The notes: a model not told the origin generated them from the letters alone. A stretch of DNA of 64,000 nucleotides from Gerris lacustris (GCA_951217055.1 OX578277.1:63644388-63708387), one strand, 5' to 3'. Shown: positions 11,640 to 22,260, counted from the first letter of the stretch. Translations and numbers: made by a program.

Positions 11640-12600
11640 TTCATGGTTTATTGAGTAAAACACAAACAATTAAGACACAATACGTTGCATTAATTCTTAT
11701 GGATTAATTCCGTTGGACCCACCTACTCTCTATAAATGTTGCTAAATTGATGCATTATATACATGTAAAGAAAATAGACTGTCAATTGGTGTGGCACATA
11801 GCTTCCTACTTATTTCATTGATTTTATCCTTTTACAAGTCATTATTGTCTAATTTGTTTAATTGGTTCCCCCGTTTATTATATTCTGACAAAATTATTTT
11901 GATTTTGGCTTCCGAGCTTACCGAAGGTAACGGAAGCTGTATACGTGATCGTTCGGAAGAACGAAAATATTTTATGTCTTCGATTTCAAAATTTCCAAGA
12001 CAGAAATCCGTTTCAGACATCAGGGAACATTTTTGGTTCCATGTCCGTCTGTCGCTTAATTTTTGCGAACCAACATATCTTAAATCCGATTTTATTGAAA
12101 TTTGGATGGTAGGTCATAATTAGCCCATTGTTGGTCCCTTATAGGTTTTAACCTTCTGTGCTCATTTATTAGCACTATCTTCCATAAGCGCACAAACATA
12201 CATTTATTTTCAACTATAGCTTCAATAGTACTAATCTATTTTTTTTTTTTTTATAGTTTATCTTAAGTAACCCGCAGATAGCGCCAGATTAGTTTTAACT
12301 TTTGCTAAATAGATACTTAATTCATGTAAAAAATCAAAACAATTTTGACAGATTAAAAAAACGGGGGAAACAGTTAAACAAATTAGACAATAATAGCTTG
12401 TGAAAGCATATAATCAATTAAGTAGGTAATAGGATGCGAGGAAACTATGTGCCATACCAATTGGCAGTCTATTTTCTTTACATGTATAATGCATCAATTT
12501 AACAACATTTAAGAGAGCAGGTGGGTCCAACGGGGCATCCATAAGAATTAATGCAGCGTATTGTGTCTTAAATTTGTTGTGTGTTTTACATTTACATGAA
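11640..12600 (+). repeat. Family E, fullest copy, with inverted terminal arms
   Basis: The arms are mutual reverse complements. Left 11640-11885 has 'gacacaatacgttgcatta', 'tgatgcattatatacatg', 'caattggtgtggcacata' and 'gtctaatttgtttaa'. Right 12350-12600 has 'ttaaacaaattagac', 'atgtgccataccaattgg', 'catgtataatgcatca' and 'taatgcagcgtattgtgtc'. The unique core (about 11915-12330) contains 'cttaccgaaggtaacgg' and 'gcgaaccaacatatct'. This suggests family E is a fold-back-type non-autonomous element rather than a SINE. No target duplication found. Confidence 0.6.
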
Positions 12601-12639
12601 TTACAGTATAAATTTAGCAAAAGTTAAAGAACTCAGACT

Positions 12640-12790
12640 GTCCAAATTAATCTAGGGCTATTTGAGGGTTACTTTCGATAAACTATAAAAGTTTCATACA
12701 AATCGATAAGTACTTTTGAAGCTATAGCTGTAAATAAATGTAAGTTTGTGCGGATGTGGAAAAGAAAAAAATCACAGGGAAGTACTTGCG
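12640..12790 (-). repeat. Family E fragment, reverse orientation
   Basis: 'aaattaatctagggctat', 'gataaactataaaagttt', 'ctgtaaataaatgt' and 'tgtgcggatgtgg' are the reverse complement of the E core at 12180-12300 and match 33385-33540. Confidence 0.55.
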
Positions 12791-12859
12791 TCCAAGTACT
12801 TTTTAGGGTTTTGTAGATGATTAAGCATACCCGTTATGTAATTTTTTTTTTTTCTTCGA

Positions 12860-13665
12860 TCCTAAGGGTTCCAGGTTCGATCCCCCGGGAGGTCACAATG
12901 TTTTTTTATAGGTAATAACGTCAAGATAAATTACATTTTTTAGGAAATTTTCATCGCCCAACCATACGGTGTAACCATGAATCATTTCAAAATTTTAAGA
13001 CAGCAGAAATTTGGGGGGGGGGATTTTTTTGAGGGTATATTTTGATTTATAAAACCAATGAAGAATTAAAAATTTAAAAAAGCAAATATATATTTGTATC
13101 CTACTCTTCAGCAGCTTTCATTTGATACCCAACTCAAAATTTTTAAAAAATAAAATTTTGGGCGCACTTCACTTTTTCGCGCCCAAAATTAACAATTTTT
13201 GAAAATTTAGAATGAACTCCCGGAATTTTCATCGCCCCACAATAAGATATTAGCATGAATTATTTCAAAATTTTAGCGCCAGCCGATCTATAGTGGTTAG
13301 GGGGGGGGACATTTTTTTGGGTATATTTTGATTTATTTAACCAATAAGGAATGCAACATTTAAAAAATCATATATATATTTGTGTCCTACTCTTCAGCAG
13401 CTTTCATTTGATACCCTACTCAAAAATTTAAAAAAAATATAAATTTTTGAGTTTACCACATTTTTTCGAATTGCGCATGCGCAAATCTAATTATGAACTT
13501 CTGTATATTTTTCCTGTGGTTGGGTCAAAAAGTTGCACCAGTGTTTCAAATTTCAGTACTTTCGCTTAAACGGTTCGGGCCCTATGAACCAAAGAGCGAC
13601 GGACGGACGGACACATCACCCTCGGTATAAGGGTTTTGAGAAGTATCTACAAAACCCTAAAAATG
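12860..13665 (+). repeat. PGR repeat with internal tandem duplication
   Basis: Begins with a tRNA-like B box (GGTTCGATCCCCC at about 12875). Two units of about 286 bp follow, each with 'atttcaaaattttag', a G homopolymer (13013-13021 and 13301-13309), 'gggtatattttgattta' and 'ctactcttcagcagctttc' (13101 and 13387). The end carries 'gcgacggacggacggacac' and 'aaaaccctaaaaa' (about 13590-13662), which recurs in other PGR copies. Confidence 0.65.
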
Positions 13666-13735
13666 AGCGTAGAAGATTGAAACTTATAAGGGACCAACAA
13701 TGGGCTAATTATGACCTATGTCATAATTAGCGACA
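13666..13735 (-). repeat. Family E fragment
   Basis: 'agaagattgaaacttata', 'gggaccaacaatgggcta' and 'attatgacctatg' match 33545-33600. Confidence 0.5.
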
Positions 13736-13914
13736 TGTCAATTCCATGGGGTATTGTTTATTTAAGAATAAACTTACTTTTTTTTTCATTTTAATTTTAA
13801 AAGAACTATAGAATACAAAAAAACATGGACCTACAAGATAAACTTGTCATATTTGATGTTTTGAATTTCGCAATATTCCGATATAGTTTATCGAACCACT
13901 AACACGAGCTTCAA

Positions 13915-14425
13915 TTATGAAGTGTTTTTAGGGTTTCTTTCATCGTTGGTAAAATCAAAAAAATACCCTTATAGTTTCCTTCCTGTGTCTTCTGTCTGTC
14001 ATTCTGAACGGTTCCAATAGCTTTTGAATAAAAAATGCAATAATGATACTTTGCATTATTAAAGATCGTTTTGACGCGTACACAGGAAATATATAACAAA
14101 CTCAAAACTATCAGCTTTTTATATGCAAAATGGTGAATAACTCATGTCGAATTTCTTTTTTTAAATTTCGAGTAGGGTATCAAATGAAAGGTATTGAAGA
14201 GTAGATTACAAATATATTTAACACTTGTGGATAGTGTTTAATTTTCCGCGCCATTTTGTCAAAAAACATCAAAATTTTGCCTCCCCCCCCCCCCCCCCTA
14301 AAACTATATTTCCGCTGTTACTAAAAATATAAAAAATATATGCAAAATGTGCGGTCTGCTGGGCCATAGAAAAAATAAGAATAGTAACTTGATCTGAGTA
14401 ACTGGGAATCCAAAATGGCGGCTTT
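13915..14425 (-). repeat. PGR repeat, near full length, with poly-C (14282-14298)
   Basis: Read on the minus strand it runs 'atggcggat/gccgcc', 'tggcccagcagaccgcac', poly-G, 'gccgcgccattt', 'aatctactcttcaatacc', 'tttcatttgataccctac', then 'cagaatgacagacagaag' and 'accctaaaaac'. The copy at 22930-23285 has the same order. Convergent with the PGR copy ending at 13665. Confidence 0.7.
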
Positions 14426-14833
14426 TTTTAAATTATTTGTTTAATAAAAGTTTTTAATTTTTCATGCCATTTTGTCAAAAAAACATTTGGAAACGACCCA
14501 CAATTTTTGTAGGCCATTATATTATTTCATCGTAAAATATACTTATAGATCTTTTGGTTTTCATGACGTACAAGTATTTTTAAATAACAATATCCCGTGG
14601 AATTGACATGTTTAGGGTGTAGGTCAGAGCAAAAGACCCTTGATTTTTGTAGGCCAGTGTAATTATAACATTTTACTATTATTTTATCTAGCATATAAGA
14701 AAACACAGCTGGTTATTTATGAATTACATAACATCATAAATTTGACATGTTGAGGGTATAGGACTATCCAGCGATTCAGCGATCATAGAATCCTTTAAAC
14801 GGAAAGATTTCCAACTTCCCTCTTTACCTACCT

Positions 14834-15167
14834 GTGTTAGACTACTACCGCTGCTCGAGCTATTTGGCGGTTAAAATTGTAACTAAATCTTATTCGCCGT
14901 TCAAAAGATTTTGAGCTTCTTAATTCAAAGAAATAAATTAATTTGTCAGTTTCCTAGATTCGAACCCGAGAGATCTTGCACTCGAAGCAATCGCGCATCT
15001 TTTACAGCCACCGAGGCCCGTTTTTTCTTTTCTTTATTTAAAAAATAGTACAAATGTCTGACAACCAGTATTTTTTTATATCTTAGAATTCGAGAAATGT
15101 CAAAAGATCATAATTAGTTTACAATTTTAACCACCAAACAGCTCGACCAGCGCTAGTAATCTTACAC
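14834..15167. mobile_element. Inverted-repeat element carrying a tRNA-like core
   Basis: Arms 14834-14885 (TCGAGCTATTTGGCGG, then TTAAAATTGTAACT) and 15115-15167 (AGTTTACAATTTTAACC, then CAAACAGCTCGACC) are mutual reverse complements. Between them lies the tRNA-like segment 14953-15018. No target duplication identified. Confidence 0.5.
14953..15018 (-). repeat. tRNA-derived SINE head or tRNA pseudogene
   Basis: On the minus strand: GGCCTCGGTGGCTG (A-box region), then GCGCGATTGCTTCGAGTG, then GGGTTCGAATCT (strong B box). Spacing is tRNA-like, but the acceptor stem does not pair and no valid anticodon loop is evident, so a SINE head is likelier than a working tRNA gene. Confidence 0.6.
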
Positions 15168-15169
15168 CT

Positions 15170-15990
15170 CTAGAATACTGGAGTTGGATACCCCTGGGTC
15201 TATCTAAATGCCCCAATATTTTTGTAGGTCAATATATTTCGCGATGTTTGTTGTATAAAATCTTGTAATTCAAGTAAAAAAGAAAGGGTTATTCGTAAAT
15301 TTCCTATACATCGTTAAATTGACATGTTTGACGCATGCCACATCAAAAACTCCCCAATTCTCAGCATTTTCAAACATAAAAGGTTGTAGGTTACGCCAAA
15401 ATGAATCCACTCACGTTCCAGGGGAGTATTTTTTATTTCAAAATATGTGGGAGGGACCGAGGACAAAGTGTTTTTATTTAAAAAAAAAAAAAAAAAGTTA
15501 AAACGCAGATCGGCGAAAAATTGAAACACTCTAATTTTAATTTCCTACCCCATATTGAGAAAGAAAATTAAATTTTATCTAAGGTAATACCCAACAAATG
15601 GCAACTAAGAATACCTATGGACTGTAAAACTTTATAAATTATTATCGTATGGGGAAGCGCTGCCGATAATACTTTATAAATCAGTAACCACAGTTCAGAA
15701 AGCAATAATCAAAATAATCTTAAAAAAGCGTTTAAAAAGATGAAATACAGTTATGAATAAGTTCCATGTTGCAAAACAAAAAACAACTAAGACTCGCTAC
15801 GCACTAAGTATCAAATCATTACTAACAACTTCCACACTGTCTTAAAATATCATCATTTCCCATATTGAAACGCAAACTATAAAAAATATAACTATCTACT
15901 TCGATTTAATAATAATAAAAAATCAAAACAAGAAAACAAATATTTATTTAAAATCTTTTCTTTTTCTTGTCCCTATTTTTATATAATTGA
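15170..15990. other. No recognised feature
   Basis: AT-rich sequence with short A/T homopolymers (for example 15480-15496). Two overlapping 60-71 codon open frames near 15314-15529 lack any domain signal. Confidence 0.35.
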
Positions 15991-15993
15991 GTA

Positions 15994-16099
15994 TTTTAGG
16001 GTAAAAACAAAAACTTCTACTTCTTCATCTCAACGGCTATATTGGTCGAAATATAGCCGTTGAGATGAAGAAGTAGAAGTTTTTGTTTTTACCCTAAAA
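15994..16099. repeat. Near-perfect hairpin (48-nt arms)
   Basis: Left arm starts TTTTAGGGTAAAAACAAAAA and contains CATCTCAACGGCTATA; the right arm is its reverse complement (TATAGCCGTTGAGATG through TTTTACCCTAAAA). The loop is about 10 nt (TTGGTCGAAA). The near-absence of mismatches implies a young fold-back or an element whose stem is maintained. Weaker pairing continues outward (TTGAGTATT / AATACTCAA). Confidence 0.75.
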
Positions 16100-16639
16100 T
16101 GACCTAAAATACTCAATCAAATATTTATTTATATATAATTATAAAAACGCTTTAACTATATTAATACTATGACTGACTCCCTACTCCTACACTGATGTAC
16201 AGAGACCTTCAAATGCCTTTTTGCCATGGCGCCATACTTAAATGCCACATTTTGCCTATTTTTCGGTAAAAAGCCACATTTTGCCGATTTTCGGTAAAAT
16301 GCCACACTTTGTGCCACATTTTGCCTTATTTGGGCTAAGTTCTGAGAAAAAAAATATAAATATTCTAATATTATAAGGGGTTCTGCTACAACCCATAAAA
16401 CCAGGTAAGATACGCCCTTGCAGGGCAGGATTCCAAGGTGCTGAGGATTCCCCAAGTGACGTGGATTCCTATCTTAGGGTAGTGACACACTTCGTCTCGG
16501 GTAGAAGTTCTAAGGTTAAAAAAATCAAGTTTAAAGCCGCGTGTAGCAAATAATCTGGGGAAAGACGCAGGTAGTGTTATCGTGTTCAATACCAATTACC
16601 CTTAAAAGGTATAAGTAGCATACTTAGAGGATAACCATT

Positions 16640-16753
16640 GGCATTCGTAGTAATATTGAATGGTTTAGGGATTAACTCCTCCTTTAGAAACAAATTAGCA
16701 TTCGTAGTAATATTGAATGGTTTAGGGATTAACTCCTCCTTTAGAAACAAATG
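16640..16753 (+). repeat. 57-bp tandem duplication
   Basis: Two adjacent copies of a unit beginning GCATTCGTAGTAATATTG and ending TTTAGAAACAAAT; starts at 16641 and 16698, almost identical. Lies inside the hAT-like element. Confidence 0.9.
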
Positions 16754-16932
16754 TGTTATATTTTGGGATTTTTTGCTAACGGAGCCTTCCCTCTTCCAGT
16801 CTCAGGTGTACCTGAGTCAGATACTTGACCAATATCATTCCACCTCTCTGGTTGTTGACAGTTATTGTGTTCTTATAGTCTTCGAACTTTCCCAGTGAAT
16901 TTAAACTTTGTTTGTGTATTAAATTTTTGACC

Positions 16933-17549
16933 ATGCCAAAGAATAGAAGTAACCGAACTGCCCTGCTCTGACAGCGCTGCATACATACTGAAAGCAGGGG
17001 TGTGTTTAAAAGTGTCCCTAAAATGGTCCATGTAACCTGCTTGGCCCATGCTGTTTTTCACCAGCTGTAAATGACTTAATTTCAGCGGTTAAACAAATTT
17101 TTATTAAAGCTCTAAGCCGAGTGCCAATCTTTAAGGAAATGCTACCAGGGACCCCTCTTCCTTCAGAGCCTATCCTAACAAGATGGGAAACTTAAATAAG
17201 AGCGGCCCTTTATTTAGCAGAACATGGAGAAAAAGTGAAAGTTCTATTAGAAGAATTCGACGAAGAGGATAACATGGCAATTAAAATAGCCAAGCAGGCA
17301 CTGGGAAACGTTCAAACTTTGACGCAGCTAAATTTTATACGAGCTCATTTTTTTAAGTTGCCAAAGATGAAAGAAGAAGAGGTGCAAGGCCCTTCGTTGA
17401 CTTCAGCTGCTTAAGTTGTCTTGGAGCTCCAAAAAGCTGCGATGGAGTTGCCGGGCCAAAAAGGAGAGCAAGCCCGAAAAATACTGGAAGCTGCTTGAAA
17501 TGTAAATCCAGATTGGAATGAAATAGTTATTGTTATCCTGGGCGCTTAA
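16933..17549 (+). pseudogene. CGGBP1-like hAT transposase relic
   Basis: Candidate start ATG at 16933 (MPKNRSNRT). From 16964, out of frame, the peptide CSDSAAYILKAGVCLKV appears, then in another frame PKMVHVTCLAHA (from about 17019). From 17110 a longer stretch reads SRVPIFKEMLPGTPLPSEP, then ILTRW, ALYLAEHGEKVKVLLEEFD and NPDWNEI. I recognise this as the C-terminal part of a hAT-type protein family related to CGG-repeat-binding protein 1. In-frame stops follow ET (about 17191), the AA pair at about 17412 and the AA pair at about 17497, plus at least two frameshifts. The BED/zinc-finger and central catalytic parts are missing between the N-terminal MPK and SDSAAY, consistent with internal deletion. 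Non-functional. Confidence 0.75.
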
Positions 17550-17778
17550 GGGTTAAAATAATGCAAGGCGGAGACGCACTAACAAGTTTTAAAGACTGCT
17601 TTATATTGAAGTATGTATATGCCAATTGTTTCTACCAACGTGGAAAGTTGAAAAGTAAATGCCATATTAGCTAAAATAAATGCCACATTTGGCCAAAATA
17701 AGTGCCATATTGCCACATTTTTTAGTGCCACATTTCATAAAAATAAATGCTACATTTTGAAGGTCTCTGACTGATGTA

Positions 17779-18224
17779 TCTATTTACGTATTATATTTTA
17801 TTAAAAACGTCAGCGCTCTAGACTTTTATTTTCTCTACTAGGGTCCTCACCATCCCTTACCTCATTATTATAATTTCTTTTTTATCTCCATATAATATTT
17901 CAATGTATGGAACACAAAAAGAATATATATACCTTATGAGCATGTGTAAATAATGTAATTAAAAATATAATGTAATATATTTATCATGGTGAAATAAAAA
18001 CAATTCATTCCTTCATTTGACCACTGGGTTTTCTCATATTTTCGAATGTCTGAAGAACAATTTTAGACGTTATATACTCTCCTGCAACCATAAAATATCG
18101 AAACAGAGAAGACAAGAAGAAGAAAGAAAAAAAAATAGTACGGGGGACGCATATCAGACAGAAAAACACACTCCTGAGAAATCCATGTGGCTTCTAGTCC
18201 GCCGCGAACTCAGTGAAAAATAAC
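17779..18224. other. No recognised feature
   Basis: AT-rich; a 68-codon open frame (18017-18223) has no domain signal. Confidence 0.35.
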
Positions 18225-18449
18225 AAATCTGTCCGACGCGGACAGTCTCCTTCTATTTGACCAGTTTAATACAATACTTCACAATAGTTCCGTGGACAAT
18301 AATCTGTCCGGCGCGGACTGGATCTGTCCGCCGCGGACAGATTCCTTCTGTTTGACCAGGATAATGTAATGTAAAATAACAGCCCACAGAGTCCGCCGCG
18401 GCCCAAATACTTGTCCGCCGCGGACAGTCCGCTTCCTGTGTGATCGGGC
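18225..18449. mobile_element. GC-rich Harbinger-like MITE fragment
   Basis: Repeated GTCCGCCGCGGACAG palindromes (about 18233, 18329, 18413) in two internal direct repeats ('ctgtccg(a/c)cgcggacag', then 'ccttctatttgaccag' / 'ccttctgtttgaccag'). The right end ...TGTGATCGGGCC is followed by TAA, as in PIF/Harbinger insertions. I could not find the left terminus. Confidence 0.5.
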
Positions 18450-19810
18450 CTAAATGACATTAGAGTTATTTGTGAGAGAAGTTTTGATTAATCAAATTTA
18501 TTTGTACTGATATATTCGGTTTCGCTTGAACTTTGATTTTACATAATTTATCGATTTTACATTTGCTAATCAATCAAGTTTAGTATCTTAAATTTACTAA
18601 TGAACTAAATGCCTAAAAGATTATTTTAGTTTCGTAATTGCGGTTATTTAAGTAAGTGATAGATAGTCGTTGTGCTGCCGGCTGCCGCATCTCGTTTATC
18701 ATTATAAGTATCAAATCCGATCTAAACTTGAAGGAACAAGAGGGTGAGTTGTGTAGGAGGGAGCTTAGAACTGAGGAAACTGTTAACTGTTGTTTAGAGC
18801 CCTGCTTTGTATCGTGTTAAACTACACATAATGGGGGAGCATGACTTGATAAGGCAAATGACAAATTCACACCGAACTTTGAGGACACCAGGCGTAATAT
18901 ATCCCTTTACTCCCAAATATGCTCCGACAAAGATAGCTAATAACGATAAAAACTTATTTCAAATATATTCATTTCTCCCTTAAGGCTAGAATCGATATAT
19001 TACAGTCTCAGTTACTGTGGTATATTCATATCATATCAATAAATTTAACATTCTCTGCATATGGCTCTTAATTTATGCAGGAAATACGCATAGAAGATAA
19101 TAAAGTTTTGAACCAATGTAATGTTTAGTGATTAATGATACTAATTAACTAAAGCTACATTCATTGTGACTTGATAATACTCTTTGACTTACGGAATGTA
19201 GTCGACCATTCATCTCAGAATCTGCTAACACTTAATTCTCCATTCCTCCCTGAAACAAACAAATAGAAATTATTGGTGTAAAAAAAATAAATAAAGAGCA
19301 GTACTAAATATAATATGGGGATTAAATATGCTACGTTTTATTCTGCTCACGCAATTTTTCATGATAAAAACAGTAAAACAAAGCCAGTAAAGAGCCAAGG
19401 AATTTTATATATAGTACGTGATGAGTGTGAAATAATATTTCGAAGGTATTAGGTATTCTGAGATCACTAATTTCGTCTACTGATGATCGAGAAGAATGAT
19501 TGGTATGCTTAATTGTTTCTCTACTATTTTATTTCAAGCTCTGCGTTTCCAGTCTTGTTTTATGTAACAAAAGTTATATTGTAATTTAGAAGGTATTAAA
19601 ACTTAAAATACGTAAACTCGTCAATAAGAAGAATACGATTATTCTAGGGAAACTTTAAAGGGGTGGGGGGGGGGGGGGTTAGGAGGTTTAGGAACCTAGT
19701 ACCAGCCCAACATTGAAAAAGACCTGAGAATAAATACAAACTACTCCGTTTCAGACCATTCTAAAACCAAATCCGTAAAAAAAACATAGATATATCTCTG
19801 TGTATATTTG
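18450..19810. other. 1.36 kb without recognised features
   Basis: Single-copy-looking AT-rich DNA. A G homopolymer at 19664-19678 is the only oddity. No ORF or RNA recognised. Confidence 0.35.
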
Positions 19811-19816
19811 TATATA

Positions 19817-20751
19817 CAGGGTGACTGGCGTTATATGTGAAAAAATGAAGTGCGTTGTTCTACGCCTCAGGGGCTACAAAAAACACTATATAAACCATGG
19901 GTCAAATTACATGTCAAAAAACGTATACAAATGTTATTTCTAAGAAAAAATAAAAAAATCCTTTTTCTTTGAGGTTCCATAACTTAGAATAGAACCGAGA
20001 TTAAACTGTTCGGACTTCATGTTTCCTAAATTTTCGATCAATATTAATATTAATACCTATTCAATGGGGCGGAATTTTTAGTAAACTTCGCTGAAAGTAA
20101 AACAAGAAACATGTTTATTGTTGTTCTTGTTGAAATTTAGGGGAGTATACTAAGCCAGTCTTGTCTTTTTTAATATGTTTTTAATTATTTACTCACCTGT
20201 AAAAAAGACAAGACTGGTTTAGTATACTCACCTAAATTTCAACAAAAACAACAATAAACATGTTTCTTTTTTACTTTCAGCGAAGTTTACTAAAAATTCC
20301 GCCTTATGAATAGGTAATAATATTAATATTGATCGAAAATTTAGGAAATAAGGAAGTTTTTCCTGAAATCCGAACAGTTTAAGCTTGGTTCTATTCTAAG
20401 TTATGGAACCACAAAGAAACAAGATTTTTTTTATTTTTTCTTAAAAATAACATTTGTATACATTTTTTGTCATGTAATTTGAGAGAACGAAAATGAAAAT
20501 TACACTTTTCTTATAGGACATATTGTCAGCTTTACAACGAAACCAAAAATGTTGTTCTAGTTTTTATACTTTTGGCGCAATTAGTGTTTTTATGAGCAAA
20601 GGCATGCGATCTCAAAAAAAAAAAAAAAAAAAAAATTTGAACTTAGGGAGAACGGTTAATATTTGACCCATGGTTTATATAGTGTTTTTTGTAGCCCCTG
20701 ACGCGTAGAACAACGTACTTCATTTTTTCACATATAACGCCAGTCACCCTG
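19817..20751. mobile_element. Mariner-like fold-back element, TA-flanked
   Basis: The ends CAGGGTGACTGGCG and CGCCAGTCACCCTG are perfect inverted repeats flanked by TA within TATATACAGGG/CCCTGTATATA. The arms run almost to the centre (about 20165-20200), with landmarks such as 'aaccatgggtcaaat', 'agactggttt' and 'ccgaacagtttaa' in both arms. About 165 bp (20485-20650) in the right arm has no partner on the left; the left junction 'gggtcaaattacatg' looks like a deletion at a short shared sequence. Cut-and-paste Tc1/mariner elements use TA targets; no transposase is present. Confidence 0.8.
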
Positions 20752-21617
20752 TATATACATATTTGTGTGTTTGACAAAATATTGTGTGCGCCGCACAGTG
20801 ATCGAAAATTCAAATTTAGCGGGACAAAAATAGATTTACAATACTCATTTAATTATTGTGTAAAACGGGATATAAAGACTATATATGTCCAGGTATAAAA
20901 ATATGATGTTTTTTCATTAGACAGTACTTTGTACCTAGCAGAAGCAGTGTTATAATGATATAATTTCTTTTATCTGTATTCAATTAATACTCTCTGTAGT
21001 TAACACATATGTATAACACAGAGCATATTTTAAGGAATTTTTACTAGGCGACAAACTAGGACTTACGGGGGGGGGGTGGGGGGGGGGGGTCCGGGGGCCC
21101 TCCCCCGGAAATTTTTGGAAAATTTAAAGCTTAAAAACGCAACTTTAAGCTATTTTTTAACTAATTGAACCTCTTAAATTAGTTTATTAGGGAAAAACAA
21201 AATCCACCGCTTAAAGGAAGATAAAAATTATTTACTTTATGTTATTTCACTAAATACAGGTTTTTAAAATGTAACTTAACTAAGTGAAGTGCTGTTGTAA
21301 TACAAAATATTTTTATAAAGAGTTAGAAATTACAACACAAGACATTCTTGAAGATCAAAACAAAAAAAAAAAAAATAATTTACAGATGAATGAAAAACAA
21401 TTACTTATTATGATTTAAAGAAATCAGTTTTTTTATTGTAAAAAAAAACCATTGCTTGTTACGGGTTTGAAATTTAGCTGTACTAGGTTCTACTAAATAA
21501 ATACAGTAAAGCATTTTATCTACGATTGATACGAAATATAAACATTATATCTCTGTTTAGATGCGTAGAAAGTGATTATTTACGTACTTGTATTCATTGC
21601 GCATGCGCGTCTCATAG

Positions 21618-21676
21618 TTCTGAAGTATTCCTCTTCTTTACCACGCTAGCGCGGTAAAGAAGAGGAATTCTTCAGC
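21618..21676. repeat. Near-perfect palindrome upstream of Crypton-like ORF
   Basis: CTGAAGTATTCCTCTTCTTT pairs with AAAGAAGAGGAATTCTTCAG around a CTAGCG centre, with almost no loop. About 100 bp upstream of the ATG at 21774; it could be a recombinase target or regulatory cruciform, which is speculation. Confidence 0.7.
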
Positions 21677-21773
21677 TTTACGCACGATTACCGAGTTTGT
21701 TTACATTTAACAAAACTAATTTGCTGTTATGTTATTAAAGTAACTGTTTATATCGAGTTTTCAGTGAAAAACA

Positions 21774-21935
21774 ATGAGTGAATCAAGTGACTTTGATGAA
21801 AATGTGGAGAATAATACTTCTCCAGAAATAATTAATTCGGCAAAAAATACAACTCAAGAATTATTGCCATCTTTATCAAGAGAGAGATACGAACTTACAT
21901 ACAGCAAGTTTATTTTTTCTATATTTATTATTTAA
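21774..21935 (+). CDS. 53-codon Crypton-like N-terminal fragment
   Basis: ORF MSESSDFDENVENN..., then TTQELLPSLSRERYELTYS, ending KFIFSIFII-stop. An acidic start followed by LLP(x)SxxRYExxYxxF resembles the N-terminus of Crypton/DUF3504-type tyrosine-recombinase proteins in invertebrates. Homology stops after YSKF and only 9 codons remain, so the recombinase core is absent. There is no good GT donor at the breakpoint, which argues for truncation rather than a spliced first exon. The 'tttatctacgattg' and 'caatcgtagataaagt' motifs at 21517 and 21945 flank it in inverted orientation, so it may be a MITE derived from the 5' part of an autonomous element. Confidence 0.45.
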   Translation: MSESSDFDENVENNTSPEIINSAKNTTQELLPSLSRERYELTYSKFIFSIFII

Positions 21936-21971
21936 ATCTAACAATCGTAGATAAAGTACGGTATGCAACTC

Positions 21972-22075
21972 GTGCGAAAACGGCATTTTGCATTGCTCGT
22001 GTGGTTTTACTACCCTTGCTGTCGCTCGGGTGCAAACTCCACACTCGCATGCAAAATGCTACTTTCCGCACTCGA
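21972..22075. repeat. Fold-back with GCATTTTGC / GCAAAATGC arms
   Basis: CGTGCGAAAACGGCATTTTG, then CATTGCTCGTGTGG, is approximately the reverse complement of CCACACTCGCATGC, then AAAATGCTACTTTCCGCAC. The intervening loop contains CTTGCTGTCGCTCGGGTGC. GC-rich relative to its flanks. Confidence 0.6.
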
Positions 22076-22260
22076 CGCTTAATGTACTATTAAATTAAAT
22101 CCCGCTATTACTGCTGTCAGCTGACTTAGCCCGCTTCTGCATATAATTCCGTTCTTGGAAGTCATCTACTTGCAGTCCTAGCCTTGCTCCAGCTGGGCTC
22201 TGGGCTCAGTAATTAAGTGATAACATATCACTTTACTGTCACGGATTTCTAATAAGTAGT

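Larger units (their letters stand above)
16200..17769 (+). mobile_element. hAT-like DNA transposon, decayed, with target duplication
   Basis: Termini CAGAGACCTTCAAA (16200) and TTTTGAAGGTCTCTG (ending 17769) are inverted repeats. The flanks are identical: ACTGATGTA at 16191-16199 and 17770-17778 (9 bp; an 8-bp hAT duplication plus one chance base is possible). Both subterminal regions carry TGCCACATTTT-type motifs, at about 16243, 16272, 16300 and 16312 on the left and 17660, 17681, 17703, 17711, 17727 and 17748 on the right, all on the same strand. The interior holds a transposase pseudogene and a 57-bp tandem duplication. Confidence 0.8.

Noticed and set aside
14953..15018. Possible functional tRNA gene on the minus strand
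   Set aside because: Strong B box but no pairing acceptor stem or plausible anticodon arm.
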